Positions 34,304-43,333 of a stretch of DNA of 64,000 nt are shown here, piece by piece. The position numbers and the translations under genes are program-made. Numbering within the stretch: position 1 is the first letter of the stretch; each line of letters begins with the position of its first letter. Under the pieces are notes generated by a model that was given only the letters and a program-made list of their open reading frames with translations, did no database searches and was not told the origin of the DNA. Where the stretch lies: the NCBI GenBank assembly GCA_020852815.1, contig JADZAN010000033.1, positions 1 through 64,000 of the forward strand. The letters run 5' to 3'. Origin of the DNA: Gemmatimonadaceae bacterium. Lineage in GTDB: Bacteria; Gemmatimonadota; Gemmatimonadetes; Gemmatimonadales; Gemmatimonadaceae.

Positions 34304-35284
34304 ATGCCTCACGATGCAGGCGACGTGCTCACCGTCGCCGCCGTGCAGATGGCCCCCGTCTGGCTCGACCGCGAACGGACCATTGCCAAGGTCGTCGCGC
34401 GCCTGCACGAGGCGGCGAGCGCCGGCGCGACGCTCGTCACCTTCGGCGAGGCGCTCGTCCCCGGCTACCCATTCTGGATCGAGCATACCGATGGCGCGCG
34501 TTTCGAGTCGCGGGTGCAGAAGGTCTTTCACGCGCACTACCTCGACCAGGCCGTGCAGGTCGAGGCCGGGCACCTGGTGCCGGTGTGCGAAGCCGCGGCT
34601 GCGTTAGGCACCGCGGTCATCCTCGGCATCATGGAGCGCCCGTCGGACCGCGGCGGGCATAGCGTCTACGCGTCGCTTGTGTACATCGACCGCGCCGGTC
34701 GTGTGCAGGCGGTGCATCGCAAGCTCATGCCCACGTACGAGGAGCGCCTGAGCTGGTCGCCTGGCGACGGACACGGGCTGCGCACGCACCGACTCGGCGC
34801 CTTCACCGTGGGCGCGCTGAACTGCTGGGAGAACTGGATGCCGCTGGCCCGCACGGCGCTCTACGCGCAGGGTGAGGACCTGCACGTCGCCATTTGGCCC
34901 GGCGGAATGCACAACACCCCCGACATCACGCGATGGATCGCGCGCGAGTCGCGATCGTTCGTCATCTCCACGTGTGGCGTCCTGCGGCGGAGCGACATTC
35001 CCGATGGCCTTCCGCAGGGTGAACTGCTGCGCTCGTCGCTCCCCGACGTCATCGCCAACGGCGGGTCGTGCATCGCCGCGCCAGACGGGTCGTGGGTTGC
35101 GGCACCCCTCCCCGAGGAAGAGCGGGTGATCGTGGCCACGCTCGACCATGCGCGCGTGCGCGAGGAGCGGCAGAACTTCGACCCCGTGGGGCACTACGCG
35201 CGCCCCGACGTCCTGCGGCTCGAGGTAAACCGCGAGCGGCAGGGGACGGCCCGGTTCAGGGAAGGGGCGGGCGACGCGTCGTGA
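34304..35284 (+). CDS. Nitrilase-type carbon-nitrogen hydrolase
   Basis: A hydrolase of 326 residues in the nitrilase branch, converting nitriles to carboxylic acids and ammonia, or acting on an amide. The triad is visible: Glu49 in TFGEALVPGYPFW, Lys140 in HRKLMPTYEERLSW, and Cys174 in ALNCWENWMPLAR. The last motif is that of true nitrilases, with tryptophan in place of the usual glycine after the cysteine. The length fits. A cytoplasmic location is expected because there is no signal peptide. It probably forms an operon with the CitMHS transporter. Confidence 0.9.
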   Translation: MPHDAGDVLTVAAVQMAPVWLDRERTIAKVVARLHEAASAGATLVTFGEALVPGYPFWIEHTDGARFESRVQKVFHAHYLDQAVQVEAGHLVPVCEAAAALGTAVILGIMERPSDRGGHSVYASLVYIDRAGRVQAVHRKLMPTYEERLSWSPGDGHGLRTHRLGAFTVGALNCWENWMPLARTALYAQGEDLHVAIWPGGMHNTPDITRWIARESRSFVISTCGVLRRSDIPDGLPQGELLRSSLPDVIANGGSCIAAPDGSWVAAPLPEEERVIVATLDHARVREERQNFDPVGHYARPDVLRLEVNRERQGTARFREGAGDAS

Positions 35285-35339
35285 CGGTATTGGCCGGCCA
35301 CGGGGAGTGAAACGACCATGCCCACGGTCGAGCCCGCTG

Positions 35340-35377
35340 GCGAGCGTCCCTAACTGCTAACGACCGAGGGCGCTCGC
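35340..35377 (+). terminator. Possible hairpin terminator after the nitrilase
   Basis: GCGAGCG(T)CCCT pairs with AGGGCGCTCGC with one bulged base and a loop of about 15. It lies 55 bases after the nitrilase stop and before the kinase gene. There is no T tract. Confidence 0.35.
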
Positions 35378-35435
35378 AGGGACGGGGCGTATCACTCGGG
35401 AGATACGCTGCCGGCGTCTAGCGGCCCGAAGTGCA

Positions 35436-38400
35436 GTGCCACAAGATCCACTCGACTTCACGAGGTGGATGTGGGACGTGGAAGCTACGGGCGACGGGAT
35501 GGTTGCTGGTCGATACGTCATCGAGCGGGAGGTCGGTCGCGGCGGGTCGGCGACGGTCTACCTGGCGCGTGACGTTCAGTCTGGCGCCCAGGTTGCCCTC
35601 AAGCTCCTGCACGAGGAGTTCTCCGGGTCACGCGCAGCGGAGCGCTTCACGCAGGAAGTCCGCCTCCTCAGGGAGTTCTCCCATCCCAGCATCCTGACCG
35701 TCCTGGATTCCGGCGAATGGAGCGGACGTCCCTTCTACGTCATGCGCTACGTGGAGGGCGAGTCGCTGCAGGAGCGGCTTCGGCGCGAACGTCGCTTGCC
35801 GTTCGAGGAGGTGGTGCGCATTGGCCGCCGGCTGTGCGAGGCGTTAGGCTATGCGCACGCTCGGAAGGTCGTGCATCGCGACGTAAAGCCGGCCAACGTG
35901 ATGCTGTCGGGCGAGGATGTGTACCTGACGGACTTCGGCATCGCCAAGGCACTGGAGCCGCAATCGGGTCAGCTGCACAGCACCACTGGGGTCGCGCGCG
36001 GGACGCGGGCGTACATGAGTCCCGAGCAGGCGATGGCCGACCGCGACCTGGACCACCGGAGCGACATCTTCAGCCTGGGGTGTGTGCTCTACGAGATGAT
36101 GGCGGGGCAGAACCCGTTCCACAGCGCCGACGAGTCGCGGATGCTGATGCGGCGGGTGACGGATGTGCCGGATCCGTTGTCCAGGCATCGCGATGGGGTA
36201 CCGGCGGGGTTGGAAGCGGTGGTGATGAAGGCGTTGGTGCGGGAGCCGGCGGATCGGTGGCGTGATGTGGGGGAGATGGGGAGGGAGTTGGGGGGGAGCC
36301 TGGATCTCGGGAGGGCGGACCATAGGCGTGGGCGGCGTCGAATTGCGGCTTTCGCAGCGGTCGTGACGGTGGTGCTGTCGGTGGCGGCGATGTTCAAGCC
36401 GACGATGCGCGATGCTGCAGCGTCGTGCGCACTGGCGTCATTGGATGCGGTGTCGAAGCCGCGAATCGTCGTTGTACCCTTGACGCCCGACTTGGCGGGC
36501 GCGGCGCGACGATCAGAGGCGGACCTGCAGGCGCCGGTACTCGCGGCAATGCGGTGGCGCGATGCCGACGTCCATGCTGGCCCGGGGACGGCAGGAGTAC
36601 TGCGCGATACACAAGCTGCCGTGTGCGCCGCGAGCAGGGCCAACTCGGAGATGCTCATCGCCGCCAGCACGAGCGCAACGGCGAGTGCCGAGTCGGTGAG
36701 TCTGCAAGTACGCGTGGTGTCACAAGGGGTGGACGTTCGAAGCGCGCGTGTAGTTTCGCGGGCGAGTGTGAGTTCAGCCGGTACGTGGACCGCGCTGATT
36801 CGAGCCGCGCTTCGGACAGCCGGGCCTCCATCGCGATACCCCGGCACGGACTCCGCCGAAACGTCGTTCTCGGCGTGGAGGGAGTGCTGGCGCGGCTGGT
36901 CCCTGCTCAATGCGGGAAGCATTGACTCGGCGATGCGACGGTTCAAGTCGTCGGGGGACCTGGACCCGAGCTACAGTTGCGCAGCGCTCGGCATCGCCAT
37001 AGGCGAGCAGCTGCGTGCCGCAGCTCCCGAGGAGTCGCGTCGAACGGCGGTCCGAGCCCTTGCTCTCGATTGGCCATGGTCGCCGACCGAGCGCGCCATC
37101 TTGCGCGCCGCACTCGACCGTTCCGAGTCGCGATTTGGTGAGGCATGCGACCGCCTTCGGACGTCAGCGCTGCGGCAACCGAGTGATCACTTGCTCCTGA
37201 CGGTGCTGTCCGACTGCCTGCGTGACGATTCCACGGTCGGGCGGCGGCCGAACGGCACGCTGGCGTTTCAGTCCAGCCGAATGGAGGCGCTGCGAACGCT
37301 GCTGCGTGCGAGCGAGAACGCTCCGGTTGGATTCGACCACGTCATTCTCACGCGGCTCGCGACAGTGGCTCCAACCGCGCCGACCGTTCGATGGGGATGG
37401 ACGCCTGCCACTCCACGTGCGCGATATGCCGCGTATCCGGCATGGATGGCCGATTCGTTCGCGTATGAGCCTAAACCGCGCGAGCACGTCATCGCGTCGA
37501 GAAGGGACATGGTACCGGCGTCGCTCGGACTCGCGCTTGGAGAAGGCAAGCGACTGCGCATCGCGACTGCCGAGCGTTGGGTACGTCATGCGCCGTCCAA
37601 TGGGGAAGCGCATCTGGAGTACGCCGCAGCGCTGGAGCTGGTGGGACGACTCCTCCCGGGATCAGCGGGCTCGAGGAGTGCCATGCAGGAGCTGGCGATG
37701 GCAGCCGAAGCCACTGAGTCGAAAGTGCCGCCGCTCCGTCTGTTGGAGAATCGCGTGCGCCTCTTGCTCAAGGCCGGTCGACTCGAGGAGCTCACCACGA
37801 CGGTCGACTCGGCACTCGCTCGGCTCGACGTGGCGGATTCGAATCAGTTGCGCGTGATCGGTCCGCTGGCGCTCATGACCGGACGCGTGCAGATGGCGTT
37901 ACCGATTGTGCGGGCGACGACTGCGCTGGACTTGGAGATCCCGCTCTCGGACGCTGCGGTGTCGGAGTTGGCCGAGTACTCCGTGCGGTCCGCCATCGGG
38001 TGTTGCAAGGTGCGGCTGGACTCATTGGAGGCGGCGTTGCGGCGCCGGCTTCGTGTCGAGCTGGATGCAACCACTCGCAAGCTGTGGGAAGACCGCCTGT
38101 TGTGGCGCGGCCTGTCGCAGGCGGCGAGCTGCCGAGGATGGTCGAGCGTCCTGCGCGCAGTGGGGGCAAACGACCGGGAGCTACAGATTCAGCAGTTGTT
38201 GGCTCGTGGCAGGCGCGAAGCCGCACGGCGCGCGCTCGACGAGCTCGGCGAGGAGCGGGCGCGCTTCGGGACTGGTGACATCGCGGTCGACTACGTGCTC
38301 CAGGATGCGCAGGTCGCGTTGGCACTCGGAGACACGGTGTTGGCGAGACGTCGTGTTGGCGGGTGGCTGGCGGCGCTTCCCGTGAGCGGAGCATTGGAGC

Positions 38401-38621
38401 TCCGGGAGCTTTCACAGGCGGCGTCGATCATTCCGCTCTTGATGCTGGCGGATGAACTGGGCGCACCCCTTCCGGAACCATGGCGGGAGTTTCGCCGGCC
38501 TGGCGAGGCGCTGAACACACTGCTTGGGCGCGCTGATGTGAAGGTTCTCGACATTGCGCGCAGCGACAGACCCCTCGAGAACCTGTGCCGGCTGCAATCA
38601 CCTTCAGCAAGGGGGACCTGA
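35436..38621 (+). CDS. Transmembrane Ser/Thr protein kinase with large C-terminal extracytoplasmic region
   Basis: A Hanks-type kinase of up to 1061 residues. The catalytic domain covers about 27-290, with the glycine loop GRGGSATVYLA, Lys56, catalytic loop HRDVKPAN (147-154), DFG at 166-168 and GTRAYMSPEQ. A single transmembrane helix (about 303-320) follows. The remaining 740 residues lie beyond the membrane and contain helical TPR-like stretches (for example SFSAWRECWRGWSLLNAGSIDSAMRRF), probably for sensing or protein contacts. The GTG at 35436 is taken as start; ATG 35469 after GAGGTGG is the alternative. The half after the helix is less GC-biased than neighbouring genes. Its stop overlaps the next start. 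Confidence 0.9.
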   Translation: MPQDPLDFTRWMWDVEATGDGMVAGRYVIEREVGRGGSATVYLARDVQSGAQVALKLLHEEFSGSRAAERFTQEVRLLREFSHPSILTVLDSGEWSGRPFYVMRYVEGESLQERLRRERRLPFEEVVRIGRRLCEALGYAHARKVVHRDVKPANVMLSGEDVYLTDFGIAKALEPQSGQLHSTTGVARGTRAYMSPEQAMADRDLDHRSDIFSLGCVLYEMMAGQNPFHSADESRMLMRRVTDVPDPLSRHRDGVPAGLEAVVMKALVREPADRWRDVGEMGRELGGSLDLGRADHRRGRRRIAAFAAVVTVVLSVAAMFKPTMRDAAASCALASLDAVSKPRIVVVPLTPDLAGAARRSEADLQAPVLAAMRWRDADVHAGPGTAGVLRDTQAAVCAASRANSEMLIAASTSATASAESVSLQVRVVSQGVDVRSARVVSRASVSSAGTWTALIRAALRTAGPPSRYPGTDSAETSFSAWRECWRGWSLLNAGSIDSAMRRFKSSGDLDPSYSCAALGIAIGEQLRAAAPEESRRTAVRALALDWPWSPTERAILRAALDRSESRFGEACDRLRTSALRQPSDHLLLTVLSDCLRDDSTVGRRPNGTLAFQSSRMEALRTLLRASENAPVGFDHVILTRLATVAPTAPTVRWGWTPATPRARYAAYPAWMADSFAYEPKPREHVIASRRDMVPASLGLALGEGKRLRIATAERWVRHAPSNGEAHLEYAAALELVGRLLPGSAGSRSAMQELAMAAEATESKVPPLRLLENRVRLLLKAGRLEELTTTVDSALARLDVADSNQLRVIGPLALMTGRVQMALPIVRATTALDLEIPLSDAAVSELAEYSVRSAIGCCKVRLDSLEAALRRRLRVELDATTRKLWEDRLLWRGLSQAASCRGWSSVLRAVGANDRELQIQQLLARGRREAARRALDELGEERARFGTGDIAVDYVLQDAQVALALGDTVLARRRVGGWLAALPVSGALELRELSQAASIIPLLMLADELGAPLPEPWREFRRPGEALNTLLGRADVKVLDIARSDRPLENLCRLQSPSARGT

Positions 38622-39466
38622 TGGGAGAGCGATATCACGACACGACTGTCCCGATCGAGAACGCAATGCGTCGCGCGCTCGTACTTGTAGCGTTGTGCAT
38701 GGGATGCGGCAGCGGAAAGGACTCACAGCCAGGGGCGCGATTGTCGCCCGACAGCGCCTCGCCAGCGGTGGCGCCAACAACGCCCCCGCCGTCCATCGAC
38801 GAGATCACCTTGAGGCAACCACTCAAGGACTACACCGCGGACAGCCTCTGGCGCGACTTCGGTCCGGAACAGACGGGGGGCCCTCCCTATGCGCGCGAGA
38901 GCAGTTCGCTCTTCCGATGGTGCGCGGGTAACAAGCGCTGCGACTTCAAGGTCAGGGCAACAGAGGCATCCCGAGTGGTCACGCTTGATTCCGTACCAGC
39001 CAACGGCGTGGTCATGGCGTTCTACAGACCGACCTCGTCGAATGATGACGAGTCGATGTACCGCATGCAGCGCAACGTACGGGGGTACTTTCTCGTGATC
39101 ACTCCTGGGGCTGGAGGCAGCGCGAAGTGGCAGTTGGTCGGGGTGAGGACAAATGGCAAAAAGCATATTCTCCCTGCAGAAGGCACGTTCGGAGAGTTCA
39201 AGTCGTGCGACCACCGGTACAGGCCGGATTCTTCCGCTGCCGGCTTCGAGTCGTGTGAGAGGAAGCAGGAGCTGCACGAGCTGGCACAGAAGAACGGCAC
39301 CAGCTTCGGTGCCGAACTCGAGGCGTATCGTGCGACGCTGATGCAGAAGCTCGAAGACGCGGAACGGAAGCAGGACGCGAACTTGATGAAGACGCTCGTG
39401 GGTGGGCCGTACGACTTTGCCTGGACGTCCTGCGCCGCCGGCTGTTGCCGCGCGACGCCCCTGTGA
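38621..39466 (+). CDS. Hypothetical lipoprotein overlapping the kinase gene
   Basis: A protein of 281 residues I do not recognise. ATG 38621 overlaps the kinase stop and has AAGGGGG upstream. An internal ATG at 38666 would give a cleaner signal peptide (MRRALVLVALCMGC) with a lipobox-like cysteine. A Pro/Ser linker follows, then a globular part with several cysteines (WCAGNKRCDF, KSCDHRY, FESCERKQE) and a C-terminal SCAAGCC cluster. A charged helix (ELEAYRATLMQKLEDAERK) precedes it. The overlap suggests that it acts with the kinase at the cell surface. Confidence 0.65.
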   Translation: MGERYHDTTVPIENAMRRALVLVALCMGCGSGKDSQPGARLSPDSASPAVAPTTPPPSIDEITLRQPLKDYTADSLWRDFGPEQTGGPPYARESSSLFRWCAGNKRCDFKVRATEASRVVTLDSVPANGVVMAFYRPTSSNDDESMYRMQRNVRGYFLVITPGAGGSAKWQLVGVRTNGKKHILPAEGTFGEFKSCDHRYRPDSSAAGFESCERKQELHELAQKNGTSFGAELEAYRATLMQKLEDAERKQDANLMKTLVGGPYDFAWTSCAAGCCRATPL

Positions 39467-39520
39467 TGCTTCGGCACGATGCAGTCGGCTGGAGCTGAGA
39501 CGGCGCACCCTGGGTTCACC

Positions 39521-40243
39521 ATGCCCCACCTCTCCATCCTCCGCCCCACCACCCTCACCCACCTCGACCCCGCGGCTGCGTCAGACCTTCTGGCGCAGCC
39601 GCGCCCCGCGTCGCTCCTCATCTACCTCGCCGCCGCACACCCCGGCGCCTTCCTCCGCCGCGACCACCTCGTCACGCTCTTCTGGCCGGAATCGGGGCAG
39701 GAACAGGCACGCACAAACCTCCGGAAGCTCCTCCATATCATCCGGCGCACGTTAGGCGAGGAGTCGATCGAGACGCGTGGAGACGAGGAGGTGCGCCTGC
39801 GCCCCGACGCACTGACCTGCGACCTGGTCGAATTCGAGGACGACTATCGCGCCCGGCGCTTCGCACGCGCCCTGGAACGGCTCGGCAACACACAACCGTC
39901 CGACTGGATCGCGGTCACTGGCTCGTCCGTGCTCGAGGACTGGGCCGCCGCCACGCGCATGCGCGTGGCCGATACGGCGTCGGCCGCCGCGTGGTCCATG
40001 GCGCAGCTCTCGGAGTCTGGCGCCGATCTCACGGAAGCCGGTCGCTGGGCGCGCCGAGCTGCCGACTTCGCCCCCGAGGACGAACGGCGGCTGCGCCGCG
40101 TGATGGAGTTGCTCGAGCGCATTGGCGAAACCGCGGGCGCGCTACGCCTCTACGAGCGCTTCGAGCAACGACTCGCCCGCGACCTCGACGCCCTCCCGGC
40201 TGGCGACACCCGCGCACTCGCACAGCGCCTGCGCCAGCGCTAG
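39521..40243 (+). CDS. BTAD (SARP-type) domain regulator
   Basis: A protein of 240 residues of the bacterial transcriptional activator domain type. The winged-helix-like N-terminus contains LLIYLAAAHPGAFLRRDHLVTLFWPE and QARTNLRKLLHIIRRTLGE. The BTAD region of TPR-like helices has GRWARRAADFAPEDERRLRRVMELLERIGETAGALRLYERFEQRLARDLDALP. In actinobacteria such proteins activate secondary-metabolite genes. In kinase-rich lineages they often sit beside Ser/Thr kinases, as here. ATG 39479 upstream in frame is possible, but 39521 matches the family N-terminus. The 254-bp gap after it shows no further gene. Confidence 0.82.
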   Translation: MPHLSILRPTTLTHLDPAAASDLLAQPRPASLLIYLAAAHPGAFLRRDHLVTLFWPESGQEQARTNLRKLLHIIRRTLGEESIETRGDEEVRLRPDALTCDLVEFEDDYRARRFARALERLGNTQPSDWIAVTGSSVLEDWAAATRMRVADTASAAAWSMAQLSESGADLTEAGRWARRAADFAPEDERRLRRVMELLERIGETAGALRLYERFEQRLARDLDALPAGDTRALAQRLRQR

Positions 40244-40497
40244 CTCGCGCGGCGCCGAGCGGGCGCCAAACGGCGTGACTGCGACGCTCGGTCGAGCGCG
40301 CCCTCCGCGCCCGGACCGCCGCGCATCGCTGACGAAACGCCAACGGAACGCTGGATGAACGTAGACCCCACGCACCTGCCCGCGTGTGGGAACGGTCACG
40401 GCACATCCGCTCGCGAACGTACGCTCGCAGTGCATCGACGAGCGCGCCCGCCCCTGCACTGGTCAACACGGCGCGCACGCACACTCGGAGCTGAACA

Positions 40498-40956
40498 ATG
40501 TCCCCTTTCGCGAGTGGCCGGATTGCGCGAAACGCCTGGGCGTTCTCGCTGACGCTAGTGCTCGCTGCCTGCTGCGACATCACCGGCAGCTGCAGCGAGG
40601 TCTGCGAGGAAAGCACACAGCTGCTGACCAACAGCTTCAACACCTACACGGTGACGGGAGCCCCCGTCGCCACGTTCAGCCTCAGTCAGCACCATCGATC
40701 GGCGTCCGCAAGCTGCGGCGATGCGAGTGGCGGCGCCGTCACCCTGAGCGTCACCGGCATCGCCCCGGTTCCGCTGCGGTTCGAGTTCCAGGTGCAAGGC
40801 GTGGGGGCCACGGGGTTGGTCGTGTGGAACCATGCGGGGAGCGTCCCGCGCCTTGCACCTGGCCAGACGCTCGATCTCGGCCAGGTGGCTCGAACGCCGG
40901 TGCGCGTCGACGTCGGCGCGCGCGCCCTGCTCAGCAACATCGCCAGCGTGCCGTGA
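40498..40956 (+). CDS. Small cysteine-containing lipoprotein, unknown function
   Basis: A protein of 152 residues with no recognised family. The signal peptide ends LTLVLAAC, a lipobox, immediately followed by a Cys-rich segment (CDITGSCSEVCEE). One more cysteine (SASCGDAS) lies in the body, so disulfides are likely. The rest is short beta strands rich in Val, Ala and Gly. GGAG is present before the ATG. It is first in a same-strand group with the BIG2 lipoprotein and the protein at 42211. Confidence 0.65.
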   Translation: MSPFASGRIARNAWAFSLTLVLAACCDITGSCSEVCEESTQLLTNSFNTYTVTGAPVATFSLSQHHRSASASCGDASGGAVTLSVTGIAPVPLRFEFQVQGVGATGLVVWNHAGSVPRLAPGQTLDLGQVARTPVRVDVGARALLSNIASVP

Positions 40957-40996
40957 ACGAGTGCGCTCGATCAACGACCCGAACGGAGGACTCCTG

Positions 40997-42196
40997 ATGC
41001 GTACCCACGGCCCTCGGTGGACGACGCGCCTTGCCGGCGCCGCGTTCGCCGCACTCATTCTCCTGAACGCCTGCGGAACCGATCCCGTCACGCCGCAAGG
41101 CGGCGACGACGGACGCAACGTCCCTCGTGTCAATTCGGTCGTCGTCTCCCCGGCAGCGCCATCGCTGCGCGTTGGCGAGAGCACCGTGCTCTCGGCCGAG
41201 GTGCGCGATCAGAACGGAGCGTCGATGGCCGGCCAGGCAGTGGCATGGACCAGCGGGTCGGCCTCGATCGCCACAGTAAGCGGAAACGGAACGACGGCAA
41301 CGGTGACCGCAATCTCGGCGGGCAGCGCCCTTGTCCTCGCCTCGGTCGGAGGCGTCTCCGGGAGTGCGACGGTGTCGGTTGCCGCGCCGCCGCAGCAGGC
41401 GCCCGTCGCCCTCGTCCGCTGCGCGCCCGCGAGTGTCACGATCCCGGTTGGGCAGACGGTCGCGTTGCAGTCGACGGCGTTCGATGCGGCCGGCAACATC
41501 ATCGCAGGTCGCCCCGTCAGCTGGTCCGCCACGCCAACGAGCGTCGCGACCGTGACCGCCACCGGAGTGGTGACCGGCGTCTCGGCGGGTACAGCCCAGA
41601 TCACGACAATCGTCGAGGGGCAATCATCGGCGTGCATCGTCACGGTGACTTCCGTGACGAGCCAGGTGACGCTCGTCGTCACCAACCAGCTCATCGCCAC
41701 CGTCCAGATCCTCGTGAACGGCGCGCCAGTCGGGACCGTCCCCGCACAGTCCACGCGCCAGACCACCGTTGCCTCCACGGCAAGCATGGACGTGACCTTC
41801 GAAGTGATCGAGCCACGTCTCGGGACGCGCGTGCTGGGCGACCGGATGAGCGGACGCTGGACGCTCACCGCACCTACCGGGACGGTGAACCTGAACGTCG
41901 ACAACCTCGTGGGCAGTCAGTGGTACTTCGCGCCACTCGTCAACAACCTCACGGGAACCTCACTGCTGATGGCCGTCAACTTCGGCCTACAGGCAGAGAA
42001 CAGATGCCAGTGCGTGGTGCCACCGGGCGGACAACGAGTGTTCCTGGGGTACTATCGCCTGTATTCCAACTCGGTCTTGCATGCGTTCAGGGATGGATCG
42101 AGCTACACCGGCCCGTATTGGTACTTCTACGACTTTGGCAACGCCATCGCGCGCGGATCCGGCGTGCGCGAGTTCACGTTCAACGTCGCCCCGTGA
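40997..42196 (+). CDS. BIG2 (Ig-like) domain lipoprotein
   Basis: A surface lipoprotein of 399 residues. The signal peptide ends in LILLNAC. Two bacterial Ig-like group 2 domains follow. The first has VNSVVVSPAAPSLRVGESTVLSAEV and AWTSGSASIATVSGNG; the second has SVTIPVGQTVALQSTAFDAAGN and SWSATPTSVATVTATGVVTG. A C-terminal domain of about 180 residues, with two cysteines (RCQCVVPP) and many aromatics, is not recognised. GGAGGA seven bases upstream confirms ATG 40997. Adhesive or structural roles are usual for such proteins. Confidence 0.82.
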   Translation: MRTHGPRWTTRLAGAAFAALILLNACGTDPVTPQGGDDGRNVPRVNSVVVSPAAPSLRVGESTVLSAEVRDQNGASMAGQAVAWTSGSASIATVSGNGTTATVTAISAGSALVLASVGGVSGSATVSVAAPPQQAPVALVRCAPASVTIPVGQTVALQSTAFDAAGNIIAGRPVSWSATPTSVATVTATGVVTGVSAGTAQITTIVEGQSSACIVTVTSVTSQVTLVVTNQLIATVQILVNGAPVGTVPAQSTRQTTVASTASMDVTFEVIEPRLGTRVLGDRMSGRWTLTAPTGTVNLNVDNLVGSQWYFAPLVNNLTGTSLLMAVNFGLQAENRCQCVVPPGGQRVFLGYYRLYSNSVLHAFRDGSSYTGPYWYFYDFGNAIARGSGVREFTFNVAP

Positions 42197-42210
42197 AGAG
42201 GAGGAGGAAG

Positions 42211-43251
42211 ATGAACAGACGATTGGCGGTGCCGGGGCTGGTGCTCCTGGCAACCTTCGGAACCCGGCCGTCCATGCTTCACTCCCAGGGGACACAGGGA
42301 GCGGCGCATCTGGAGCACCAACGCGCAGGACTCGCCCGAGACTCCCTGGTTCTGCTGCACAACCGCGTGATCGCCTACCTTGCCGAACGTGAGGCGTTCG
42401 AGCAAGCAGTTGCCTCGCGCAACGAACGCGATGACGGCGCATATCGTCGCCGTGCGTTGCGGGTGCTCGAACTCGGACGAGAGCTTCGCCGCATGTCACT
42501 CGAGGAGCGTGGTTATCGCGAGGCTCTTCGAAACTTCGCCGACGAAGCCCGCGCGCTGGACTCTCTTACGCCCCAGCCTGGGACGCGAGCAGCATTCGCG
42601 CGTCACGACGTCGGCGTCACGGCGCTCGCGTTGACGCCCCCGTTTCCGGGTGCGCTCTCACCGAACGTTGCCTTCACGCTTGGGATCGTGTCGCCACCGT
42701 GCAGCCGGTGCGGCGCAGGCGTGGAGCTGGGGACGAATCTCGCCGGCGCGGCACTCGGCGCCGCCGTCGGCGCACTTGGCGCGCCGGCAGGACTCAAGGA
42801 GTACTTCGAGAAGAACATCGCGCTGGGGCTCACGCTGGGGACGCGCAAGACGTCGCGCATCACGAGCGCCGTGTCGGTAGGTCTGGGGAGCGTGGACGTC
42901 CTCTCGCGCGCCCTGTGGCCCATGCTCGGCGTCGAGCAGTTCGACAGTAGCGATGCCCGGCTCCCGGCTGACGTGCGTGCGCGAGACCCGGCCCAGGGCA
43001 CGTGGAGCGTTCCGCAGCTCGGTGTAGGTCTAACGTGGTACAGCAAGGCAGAAGTGAAGAAGCGATTGCAGGAGAACAAGCCGGTCCCCATCCTCTCGCT
43101 TGGCGTGCGGCTCCCCCAGTACTACCCGGGGAGCGCGTCCGCAGCGCTTGGCGCGTTGTTCAACGGCAACGAGCACAAGTATGCTGGTGTCGGATCGGCG
43201 CGCATCTTCGCGTCGCTCACGATTCCGCTCTTTCGGGTTGACGGGAGCTGA
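42211..43251 (+). CDS. Exported protein of unknown function
   Basis: A protein of 346 residues starting 15 bases after the BIG2 lipoprotein with a strong AGGAGGAGG site. The signal peptide ends near LHSQG. Residues 30-130 are a charged helical region (DSLVLLHNRVIAYLAEREAFEQAV and REALRNFADEARALD). The rest is Gly/Ala-rich with alternating hydrophobic residues (FTLGIVSPPCSRCGAGVELGTNLAGAALGA, ending ARIFASLTIPLF), consistent with an outer-membrane beta structure. An open frame runs upstream over the BIG2 gene, but the ribosome-binding site fixes the start here. No family recognised. Confidence 0.7.
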   Translation: MNRRLAVPGLVLLATFGTRPSMLHSQGTQGAAHLEHQRAGLARDSLVLLHNRVIAYLAEREAFEQAVASRNERDDGAYRRRALRVLELGRELRRMSLEERGYREALRNFADEARALDSLTPQPGTRAAFARHDVGVTALALTPPFPGALSPNVAFTLGIVSPPCSRCGAGVELGTNLAGAALGAAVGALGAPAGLKEYFEKNIALGLTLGTRKTSRITSAVSVGLGSVDVLSRALWPMLGVEQFDSSDARLPADVRARDPAQGTWSVPQLGVGLTWYSKAEVKKRLQENKPVPILSLGVRLPQYYPGSASAALGALFNGNEHKYAGVGSARIFASLTIPLFRVDGS

Positions 43252-43264
43252 GCCGCGTTCAGGG

Positions 43265-43293
43265 AGCGGCGGCCGCTTTGCCGGGCCGCCGCT
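43265..43293. terminator. GC hairpin between convergent genes
   Basis: AGCGGCGGCC pairs perfectly with GGCCGCCGCT over ten base pairs with a nine-base loop. It lies between the stops of the convergent genes at 43251 and 43334. It is probably bidirectional, with no T tract. Confidence 0.55.
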
Positions 43294-43333
43294 GCCCGGA
43301 ACGCCACTCATTCATGTCCGGCCCCTCTCCCGC

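Noticed and set aside
41017-42210. Upstream extension of the gene at 42211
   Set aside because: It overlaps the BIG2 lipoprotein in another frame. The AGGAGGAGG site and signal peptide fix the start at 42211.
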